Made by a program: the position numbers and the translations under genes
Assembly: GCA_030618905.1 (NCBI GenBank)
Contig: JAUXCL010000038.1
Coordinates: 1 to 15,198 of the forward strand
Direction of reading: 5' to 3'
Length of the DNA: 15,198 nt
Source: Bacteroidales bacterium
Lineage (GTDB): Bacteria > Bacteroidota > Bacteroidia > Bacteroidales > B18-G4
Notes under the pieces: generated by a model
What the model saw: the letters and a program-made list of their open reading frames with translations, nothing else
What the model was told of the DNA's origin: nothing
Databases searched by the model: none
In this document: in pieces, positions 6,310-12,179 of the stretch
Layout: each line of letters opens with the position of its first letter
Numbering within the stretch: position 1 is the first letter of the stretch

Positions 6310-7257
6310 ATGAACCCCAAAAACAATTCAAGGAAGAATAAACTGCTGATTGTAATCTTAGGACCCACAGCTGTGGGTAAAACCAGTCTTGCTGTGCGAG
6401 TGGCTGCACATTACATGACGGAAGTACTATCGGCAGATTCAAGGCAGTTTTACCGGGAAATGAGTATTGGCACTGCACTTCCGGAAAAAGATGAGTTAAA
6501 GGGGGTGCCTCATCATTTTCTGGCAAACCGTTCTATCCATGATGATTTCAATGTTTACCAGTATGAAAAAGATGCCATAACCTTGTTGGATAGTATTTTT
6601 GACAGACAGAAAATCCTGGTTATGGTGGGAGGGTCCGGCCTGTATATTGATGCTGTTTGCAAAGGTATTGATGAATTGCCTGATGCGGATGATAAGATCA
6701 GGCAGCAACTGAAGCAAGTTCATGAAAAAGAAGGTCTTGAAGCCCTGTGCAGGATGCTGAGAGACTTAGACCCGGAGTATCATGCTGTGGTTGACCAAAA
6801 CAATCCCAATCGGATCATGCGTGCGCTTGAGGTATGCATGATTACCGGTGAGAAATTCTCATCATTGAGAAAGAATAAAGCCAGGGAAAGACAGTTCAGG
6901 GTCATAAAGATCGGCCTGGATTTGCCCAGGGAAGAGCTGTTTGAACGTATCCATAACAGGGTGGATGCCATGATGGATAAAGGTTTGCTGGAGGAAGTCC
7001 GGAGATTATATCCATACAGGGCATTGAATGCATTAAAAACTGTTGGCTATAAGGAGTTGTTTGACCACCTGGATGGAAAAGCGGAACTTGGGCAGGCCAT
7101 TGAGAAGATCAAAACCAATACCAGGCGATATGCAAAGCGGCAGTTAACCTGGTTTAAGAGAGACCATTCTATTCAATGGTTCAGGCCTGATGAAGTGGAG
7201 AAGATCATTGAGTATGTTGACGGGTCACTGGTCACTGGTAAAATGGAATTTAATTAA
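6310..7257 (+). CDS. miaA: tRNA dimethylallyltransferase MiaA
   Basis: A 315-residue enzyme that transfers the dimethylallyl group from DMAPP to N6 of A37 in tRNAs reading codons that begin with U, the first step of ms2i6A synthesis. Visible motifs are the P-loop GPTAVGKT (18-25), SADSRQFYREMSIGTA (41-56) with the catalytic Asp-Ser, VGGSGLY (106-112), and a C-terminal region with NTRRYAKRQLTWF typical of the family. The length is normal. The start is 5 bp after the cca stop, so the two tRNA-maturation genes almost certainly form one transcript. The last 33 bp (7225-7257) overlap the end of the kinase gene on the opposite strand, leaving no space for a terminator between them. Confidence 0.95.
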   Translation: MNPKNNSRKNKLLIVILGPTAVGKTSLAVRVAAHYMTEVLSADSRQFYREMSIGTALPEKDELKGVPHHFLANRSIHDDFNVYQYEKDAITLLDSIFDRQKILVMVGGSGLYIDAVCKGIDELPDADDKIRQQLKQVHEKEGLEALCRMLRDLDPEYHAVVDQNNPNRIMRALEVCMITGEKFSSLRKNKARERQFRVIKIGLDLPREELFERIHNRVDAMMDKGLLEEVRRLYPYRALNALKTVGYKELFDHLDGKAELGQAIEKIKTNTRRYAKRQLTWFKRDHSIQWFRPDEVEKIIEYVDGSLVTGKMEFN

Positions 7258-8073
7258 TCCGTGTATCGGGTCTTTTTTCACGGTTTTGAGTTTTACATGG
7301 TAGGAACCGGCTACTTCGCGGATGATTTCCTTAAAATAATAGCCCACGGAACCTACAGTGGCCATTGAAACTTTGTTATAATCGGTATATTTCGTGATTT
7401 GTTCACCGAAGAACTTCCTGAAGGAAGAGTGGACGAGGTTATGGACGTATTTATTTTCCTTGTATCCGGCGATGAATTCCATGAATGATGCCAGAAAACG
7501 GTTTGGCCAGGCTTGGTTGTATACTGCATCCAGGATGTTTTCCAGGTTAAGGTTGTATTGCTCATCAAAGGCCGTTTTAATGACCTTGGGCAACTTACCC
7601 CGGAGGTACTCACGGATGAAGATCTTCCCTATATGGGCTCCACTGCCTTCATCACCAAACAAATACCCTAAAGAAGGCACATTCTCAATAATTTTTTCCC
7701 CATCATATAAACAGGAATTGGATCCGGTACCCAGTATGCATGCAATTCCTTTTTGTTTGCCAAACAATCCTCTTGCCGCACCCAGAAGATCATGTTCAAC
7801 TTCCATTTTAGCATTTGGGAACACCCTGTCCAGTGCTTCTTCCACAATAAAACATTTATTTTTAGTGGAACAGCCTGATCCATAATAGAAAACTTCTTCA
7901 ACGGATTTATTATTGATGAATGGAACCAGGAACTTGTCGAGGATTTTACTCATCTCCTCAGCAGGAACAAAATATGGATTAAAACCAACCGTTTCAAATC
8001 TTTTGGTTTGGCCCACTTTGTCAATCAGAGCCCAATCTGTTTTGGTGGAACCACTATCGGCTATCAGGATCAT
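7225..8073 (-). CDS. BadF/BadG-type ATPase, probable N-acetylglucosamine kinase
   Basis: A 282-residue kinase of the ASKHA fold (BadF/BadG/BcrA/BcrD family, the group that includes eukaryote-like GlcNAc kinase). It begins MILIADSGSTKTDW, where DSGSTKTD (6-13) is the phosphate-1 loop, followed by GSGC (65-68), EHDLLGAARG (93-102, catalytic Asp97), the second phosphate loop ILGTGSNS (113-120) and LFGDEGSG (138-145). Bacteroidota homologues are usually annotated as N-acetylglucosamine kinases, phosphorylating amino sugars recovered from wall or glycan turnover; the exact sugar is inference. An ATG at 8103 would add ten residues (MRITFYYFYI) but lies inside a predicted terminator hairpin and spoils the usual N-terminus, so the ATG at 8071-8073 is chosen. 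The 3' end overlaps miaA tail to tail. Confidence 0.85.
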   Translation of the reverse strand: MILIADSGSTKTDWALIDKVGQTKRFETVGFNPYFVPAEEMSKILDKFLVPFINNKSVEEVFYYGSGCSTKNKCFIVEEALDRVFPNAKMEVEHDLLGAARGLFGKQKGIACILGTGSNSCLYDGEKIIENVPSLGYLFGDEGSGAHIGKIFIREYLRGKLPKVIKTAFDEQYNLNLENILDAVYNQAWPNRFLASFMEFIAGYKENKYVHNLVHSSFRKFFGEQITKYTDYNKVSMATVGSVGYYFKEIIREVAGSYHVKLKTVKKDPIHGLIKFHFTSDQ

Positions 8074-8079
8074 GATATA

Positions 8080-8127
8080 AAAGTAGTAAAAAGTAATTCT
8101 CAATGGAGGATCCTCATTAATTGAGAA
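8080..8127 (-). terminator. Probable intrinsic terminator or attenuator between the secreted protein and kinase genes
   Basis: In the minus-strand RNA, TTCTCAAT (8127-8120) pairs perfectly with ATTGAGAA (8104-8097), 8 bp. Inside lies GAGGATCCTC, which can form a further small stem. A T-rich tail (8096-8080, TTACTTTTT first) follows directly. It sits 14 bp after the stop of the upstream gene and just before the kinase ATG. The stem is AT-rich, so read-through is likely. Confidence 0.5.
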
Positions 8128-8140
8128 ACTTTCTAAATAC

Positions 8141-9922
8141 TTAAGGTGCCAGCTGCGCTGTCGTTCGGTTCAAATCCGCAGAAACCTTTTGCTTCCATTC
8201 AGCCAGTTTTACCTGATTATTTCCTCGTTGTACATCCTTTAACATGGAGAACATCATTTTGTCCAGACGCTTGGTGTAATCCTGGTAAATATTTTCGATT
8301 TCACCAACATTGTCAACCTTGATCTTCCTTTTGCACAAGGATTCAGCCATTTTCCGGCGTACACTTTCAACAAGGTCAAATTGCAGGTTAATATATGCTA
8401 AGGCCATGGAATCTTTCTTGTCAAAATAGTAAGAAGCCTTGCGATTAAAAACCGTCCGGCAACAGAAATACAAAGAGTCACCTTCTATGTTACAGTCTAA
8501 GAAAATATGAAAATCCAGGTTAACCGGTGATTCAGGATGAAGGTTCTGGTAATTCCATGTGAACCTTGGCGTGTCAATCTTCAGGTCTTTCATATCCTTG
8601 ATCAGAAAATCATCCCAGCTGATCGGGTCGGTTTCGCTCCAGACTTTAATTGGATTGTTAACCGGTTTATGGTCAACACAGAGTTCTTCATAATTGATCA
8701 CAACGCCATTGTCAATAAAATATTCAGTATGGTCCTTCATTGCCTTGGTTTGCGCATATATGTAGTTCTGCTCCCAGAAATATGTATGAAAAGGAGTTGC
8801 CATAATCTTTTCATAATCAGTGGCTAATTCCATAGCATTGCACATGGGCATCAAAAAGGCTTGTTCGTAATCATAAAACACCAGTAATGCTTCGGTTGTC
8901 ATTGATTCATGTTGACCCGGCTTTACATAATCGAAATCATAATTGAACAAGATGTAGTCATACATGATCTTGCCTTCAGTATCCGTTCTGAAGTTTAATG
9001 TCAGGTCGAGGTTAACCCCATCCAGGCTTGCTATTGGACTGATAGGAGCAAAGGGGACCTGCTCACTATTCTCGATATGCATTTTGATCTGGCGAAACTG
9101 ATGGTCATTCATATTGATAAATGCCTGCCCTCCGAATAATTTTTGATCACCTGATCTGGGAATAAAATTAATTACTGCAATCAGCTCTTCGTGATCATGA
9201 ATGACTTTATCAAGATTAAAAATGTATTGTTCCTCACCTTGCGATTTAGAAAGGGAAAAAGGTGAAAATGGGTAGTAAGACTTCCTTGCCTGGAGAAAGA
9301 GTTCATAATTCGTCAATATCAGAGTGGTTTGCAATGATGAAAAATACCGGCCATCCTGATCCATCATCCCGAACCTGCCATTTTTTAAATTCATTTCTGA
9401 CAAACCATGCTTAATGGAATAATCAGATTGGTAGAAAGCTTCCAGGACTTCTATCGGAACATCATCCGATCCGAGTGTTTCCAATGAAAGGTAACTCCTT
9501 GCACTGCGCAGTTGCTTATTCTTTTTAGCATTTTTGACGGCAAGGTAAAATAGTTCTATCGGATCATGGTCTGGCTTGGTTCCCATGATCTCCAGGGTCC
9601 TCAGGCTATAAATAGCTTTGCTCATTTGGATTTTAGCCGGCACACCATTATCAATATTAATTTTCCTGGTTTCATATCCAATACAAGAAAAGATTAATTC
9701 TTGTGGTGTTTCTTCCTTGAGTATGAAACGGAAACAACCATCTGCATTTGATATAGTTCCATTGTTGGTTCGCTGGAAATAGATTGAGACATAGGATATT
9801 GGCTGATTGGTCTCTGCGTCTACAACTTTTCCCTGTATCTTAGTTTGTGAGAATGATGGTGATGAGGCAAGAATGCAAATCCAAAAAATCAGGATCCCTG
9901 TTGAAATTATCCGTGTTTTCAT
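8141..9922 (-). CDS. Secreted protein with carboxypeptidase-like regulatory domain
   Basis: A 593-residue exported protein: a signal peptide (about 1-25, ending SFSQ) and then a carboxypeptidase-D regulatory-like beta-sandwich at about 28-105, recognisable from IQGKVVDAETNQPISYVSIYF and the NADGCFRF and SCIGYETRKI strands. This domain commonly opens TonB-dependent receptors and other surface proteins of Bacteroidota. The remaining roughly 490 residues have no TonB plug or barrel signature; they are rich in aromatic and charged residues, contain a repeated beta-strand pattern, and end in a charged helical segment (about 530-590, KRKIKVDNVGEIENIYQDY and on). I cannot assign an activity. Periplasmic or outer-membrane location is inferred from the leader. 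It lies upstream of the kinase gene in the same direction, separated by a probable terminator, and is divergent from the DUF4440-like gene. Confidence 0.75.
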   Translation of the reverse strand: MKTRIISTGILIFWICILASSPSFSQTKIQGKVVDAETNQPISYVSIYFQRTNNGTISNADGCFRFILKEETPQELIFSCIGYETRKINIDNGVPAKIQMSKAIYSLRTLEIMGTKPDHDPIELFYLAVKNAKKNKQLRSARSYLSLETLGSDDVPIEVLEAFYQSDYSIKHGLSEMNLKNGRFGMMDQDGRYFSSLQTTLILTNYELFLQARKSYYPFSPFSLSKSQGEEQYIFNLDKVIHDHEELIAVINFIPRSGDQKLFGGQAFINMNDHQFRQIKMHIENSEQVPFAPISPIASLDGVNLDLTLNFRTDTEGKIMYDYILFNYDFDYVKPGQHESMTTEALLVFYDYEQAFLMPMCNAMELATDYEKIMATPFHTYFWEQNYIYAQTKAMKDHTEYFIDNGVVINYEELCVDHKPVNNPIKVWSETDPISWDDFLIKDMKDLKIDTPRFTWNYQNLHPESPVNLDFHIFLDCNIEGDSLYFCCRTVFNRKASYYFDKKDSMALAYINLQFDLVESVRRKMAESLCKRKIKVDNVGEIENIYQDYTKRLDKMMFSMLKDVQRGNNQVKLAEWKQKVSADLNRTTAQLAP

Positions 9923-10258
9923 GGCTTTCGTATTAATTGTTGTTCTTGATCTTCAATCTAAATATAGCCAAAACTAAGCCGGGTTGTATAAGCTTAACGA
10001 AATCAGTCATTTACAACTTCTCCGGCAGTGATTTTTATATTCAGATATGTTCACAACGGAACATGAATTGTACAATATTGAACACCTTATAAAATGCTGT
10101 CCGGGAAGATTTGATGAATGCTGATTATTCTGGAGAGTATGCTATTGACCATTAAACAATATACAGATTAAGATGTTTATACTTAAATCTGTTATGTGTC
10201 TTTCAATTTGATTAATTTTACTACATAATTTCATTATTAATGATTAAAATCTGAACCT
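9923..10258. other. Divergent intergenic region, 336 bp
   Basis: AT-rich spacer between two divergently transcribed genes for secreted proteins. It holds the weak -7 boxes noted for the minus-strand gene, a dyad ATGTTC-N6-GAACAT at 10047-10064 that could be an operator, and a 25-codon ORF (10047-10124) that begins inside that dyad and is probably chance. I find no full consensus promoter for the plus-strand gene and no RNA gene. Confidence 0.6.
9969..9976 (-). promoter_or_regulatory. Possible -7 element for the regulatory-domain protein gene
   Basis: The minus strand reads TAGTTTTG, an exact TAnnTTTG match, about 47 bp before the ATG at 9922. A second, one-mismatch box (TATATTTA, 9959-9966) lies just downstream. 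Neither has a clear TTG at the -33 distance. Confidence 0.35.
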
Positions 10259-10885
10259 ATGAAAAAATTGATTCAAATGATCATGGTTATGGCAGCCATT
10301 GCGATTACCATACCATCGTTTTCCCAGGAGAACAAGAATGCGGATAAGATGAAGGCAAAAATTCAAAAATTAAACAATCAGATTACGGAAGCTGCCGTCA
10401 AGGGAGATACTGAAGCAGGGATGGCTTTTTATGCTGACGATGTTGTTTATATGCCTAATTATAGCAAAATTGTCCGTGGAAAAGAAGCATTGCGTGAGCG
10501 CGAAGAAGAAGGGAAGAAAGCAGGCGTGAAAGTCACTGCTTTTACTTTGACAACTGAGGAAGTTAATAAATTGGGAAGTTTAATTTATGAAATTGGAACT
10601 TATTCCATTACACTACAAGTTCCTCAGAGTCCGGAACCGGTTGATGATTACGGAAAGTATGTATGTATTTGGGAAAAGACTGATGCAGGAATGCTTATTA
10701 AAGTTGACATCTGGAATACTGACATTAGTCCCTGGAGCATGATGAAGGAAATGAAGCAGGAAAAAGACGGCGGTGTTGAAAAATCCCCGACTTCAAGCAG
10801 TAAGAGTCAAACAGAGTCGACTATCACAAAATCAGGAAAGAAACCTGTGGACCCTAACTCAGAGCAGAACCCCGATAAAAAATAA
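10259..10885 (+). CDS. Secreted SnoaL/DUF4440-like (NTF2-fold) protein
   Basis: A 208-residue protein with a clear signal peptide (1-23, ending SFSQ). Residues about 28-155 resemble the DUF4440/SnoaL-like branch of the NTF2 fold: a first helix (MKAKIQKLNNQITEAAVKGD), then MAFYADDVVYMPNYSKIVRGKEALRE, where AxFYADD followed by a 'G K E A' loop is the hallmark, and strands ending with WEKTDAGMLIKVDIWN. Such domains bind small hydrophobic molecules or act as cyclases or isomerases, but many are unassigned, and no activity can be given here. The last 40 or so residues are rich in Ser, Thr, Lys and Pro and look disordered. It stands alone: divergent from the previous gene and 208 bp before the tRNA. 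Confidence 0.75.
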   Translation: MKKLIQMIMVMAAIAITIPSFSQENKNADKMKAKIQKLNNQITEAAVKGDTEAGMAFYADDVVYMPNYSKIVRGKEALREREEEGKKAGVKVTAFTLTTEEVNKLGSLIYEIGTYSITLQVPQSPEPVDDYGKYVCIWEKTDAGMLIKVDIWNTDISPWSMMKEMKQEKDGGVEKSPTSSSKSQTESTITKSGKKPVDPNSEQNPDKK

Positions 10886-10897
10886 TTTGTTGTCAGA

Positions 10898-11014
10898 ATG
10901 AATCTGGCTCAAATCGAAAGGTTGGAAAAATGTAAGAAATACAACAATAAATATGCTGATGAGCAGTGCGGTCAGCAAGGTTTTTTTAAAATCGGGACAA
11001 ATTATCATTACTGA
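10898..11014 (+). CDS. Candidate small ORF, 38 aa, unknown
   Basis: An ATG-to-TGA ORF 12 bp after the stop of the DUF4440-like gene. The product begins MNLAQIERLEKCKKYNNKYA, a charged, possibly helical N-terminal half with Cys12, and continues with a second Cys24 in DEQCGQQGFF. No signal peptide or membrane segment is seen. I do not recognise it. Its tight spacing to the gene before it would suit co-translation, but an ORF this short in an AT-rich spacer can occur by chance. Confidence 0.22.
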   Translation: MNLAQIERLEKCKKYNNKYADEQCGQQGFFKIGTNYHY

Positions 11015-11029
11015 TAGAAATATATGAAT

Positions 11030-11043
11030 GGCTTATGTAAGCC
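11030..11043. other. Small perfect hairpin GGCTTA-TG-TAAGCC
   Basis: A 14-bp inverted repeat with a 2-nt centre (or 5-bp stem with 4-nt loop) lies between the DUF4440-like gene and the tRNA promoter. No T-run follows on the plus strand, so it is at best a weak terminator or transcript-end stabiliser. Confidence 0.3.
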
Positions 11044-11054
11044 CGGCAGTGCTA

Positions 11055-11085
11055 TTGTTTAAATGCTGGCGATTGCTTATATTTA
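11055..11085 (+). promoter_or_regulatory. Probable promoter of the tRNA-Gly gene
   Basis: TTG (11055-11057) and TATATTTA (11078-11085) are 20 bp apart, fitting the Bacteroidota pattern with a single mismatch at the last base of the -7 box. The -7 box ends eight bases before the first base of the tRNA, so transcription would start almost at its mature 5' end. Confidence 0.45.
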
Positions 11086-11093
11086 TTCAATAA

Positions 11094-11166
11094 GCGGATG
11101 TAGCTCAGTTGGTAGAGCATCAGCTTCCCAAGCTGAGGGTCGCGGGTTCGAATCCCGTTATCCGCT
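11094..11166 (+). tRNA. tRNA-Gly, anticodon CCC
   Basis: A complete cloverleaf: acceptor stem GCGGATG/TATCCGC (one G-T pair at position 7), D stem GCTC/GAGC around AGTTGGTA, anticodon stem TCAGC/GCTGA with loop TTCCCAA, so the anticodon is CCC (11127-11129) reading GGG. The T stem is GCGGG/CCCGT with loop TTCGAAT. The discriminator base is T, usual for bacterial glycine tRNA. The next bases are CGAG, so CCA is not encoded and must be added after transcription, by the CCA enzyme type encoded at 4871-6304. Confidence 0.96.
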
Positions 11167-11195
11167 CGAGTATAAGTTTTATTTTAGGATTTAAA

Positions 11196-12125
11196 ATGGG
11201 CAGAATTTATACTATAGGTGAAACTCTTTTAGACATTTTCTTCAAAGACGACCAGCCTTTTGCTTCCCGTCCGGGAGGTGCCATGCTCAATACAGCTGTT
11301 TCCCTCGGACGCCTGGGTTTGCCTGTTTCATTAATTACAGAATATGCTCATGATCAGATCGGACAATCCATTGATAAATTCCTGTCCGGCAATGGAGTTC
11401 AAACGGATCTTGTATACCGTTTTGAGCAAGGAAAAACAGCCCTGGCAATGGCTTTTCTGAACCAGGAAAATGATGCCACTTATACCTTTTATAAACAATA
11501 CCCAGAAGAGCGATTAATCATCGATATGCCGGAGTTTGCTGCAGATGACATTGTGCTGTTCGGTTCATTTTATGCCCTGTCACCGGCAGTTCGCAAACCC
11601 ATTATGAATATGCTCAATAATGCCCATGAAGCAGGAGCGCTTATCATCTATGATCCCAATATCCGAAGTCCGCATAAGAAGCGGATTTCAAAGCATTGGG
11701 TTGCCATCTCAGAGAACTTTAATATTGCAAATATCGTTCGCGGGTCGGATGAGGATTTTAATACTATTTTTGACTTTCACGATCATACTGAAGCATTCAA
11801 TGAAGTTCAAAAGCATGGTTCTCAGTGCTTAATCTATACGATGAACAAGGATGGCATTCATTTATTATATGATCATTGGAGCCATTATTATAGAGTTCCT
11901 GTAATTGAAACAGTAAGTACAGTGGGTGCTGGTGATAGCTTTAATGCCGGATTGATATATGCTATTTGGAAGAATAAAATTAACAGGCAGAAATTACCTG
12001 CACTTTCATTTGAATCCTGGAGTATGCTTATTGAGGAAGGAATACGCTTTGCAGCTGATGTTTGTCAATCAATGGACAACTATATTTCAACTGATTTTGT
12101 GAAAAGTTTAAAGCAGGTTCATTGA
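11196..12125 (+). CDS. PfkB-family carbohydrate kinase, fructokinase-like
   Basis: A 309-residue ribokinase/PfkB-fold sugar kinase, beginning MGRIYTIGETLLDIFF. RPGGAMLNTAVSLGRLG (25-41) is the first family signature, with the sugar-binding GG; IYDPNIR lies in the middle; and TVGAGDSFNAG near the C-terminus holds the anion hole and catalytic base Asp247 (GAGD). The RPGGA start to the first signature is most like fructokinases, so fructose is a reasonable but unproved substrate. The frame is open back into the tRNA gene; the ATG at 11196 is chosen because it gives the family N-terminus and lies outside the tRNA. It begins 29 bp after the tRNA with no consensus promoter of its own (TAAGTTTT at 11173-11180 is one base off, with no -33), so it may be read from the tRNA promoter. 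Confidence 0.88.
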   Translation: MGRIYTIGETLLDIFFKDDQPFASRPGGAMLNTAVSLGRLGLPVSLITEYAHDQIGQSIDKFLSGNGVQTDLVYRFEQGKTALAMAFLNQENDATYTFYKQYPEERLIIDMPEFAADDIVLFGSFYALSPAVRKPIMNMLNNAHEAGALIIYDPNIRSPHKKRISKHWVAISENFNIANIVRGSDEDFNTIFDFHDHTEAFNEVQKHGSQCLIYTMNKDGIHLLYDHWSHYYRVPVIETVSTVGAGDSFNAGLIYAIWKNKINRQKLPALSFESWSMLIEEGIRFAADVCQSMDNYISTDFVKSLKQVH

Positions 12126-12157
12126 GTTTCTTTCAATCTGAGATGGCAACCCAGGTG

Positions 12158-12179
12158 TTAAAATTTGATTCTGATTTTA
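12158..12179. terminator. Weak AT-only stem between convergent genes
   Basis: TAAAAT (12159-12164) and ATTTTA (12174-12179) can pair around a 9-nt loop in the 51-bp gap between the PfkB-type and DUF5916 genes; the second arm overlaps the DUF5916 stop codon. A pyrimidine-rich stretch follows on the plus strand. With no G-C pairs the stem would be unstable, so this is only a tentative bidirectional stop. Confidence 0.2.

Noticed and set aside
8074..8103. Upstream ATG of the BadF-type kinase (adds MRITFYYFYI)
   Set aside because: It falls inside the terminator-like hairpin, and the family normally begins right at MxLIADSGSTKTDW.
10047..10124. 25-codon ORF in the divergent spacer
   Set aside because: Too short, starts within a dyad, and no coding signs beyond being open.
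10184..10191. TAAATCTG as a promoter box for the DUF4440-like gene
   Set aside because: One mismatch in the -7 box, no TTG-like -33 element at suitable distance, and 67 bp from the start codon.
11109..11195. Extended N-terminus of the PfkB-type kinase beginning inside the tRNA gene
   Set aside because: The first 29 codons are tRNA and spacer sequence that happens to be open; the family N-terminus begins at the ATG at 11196.
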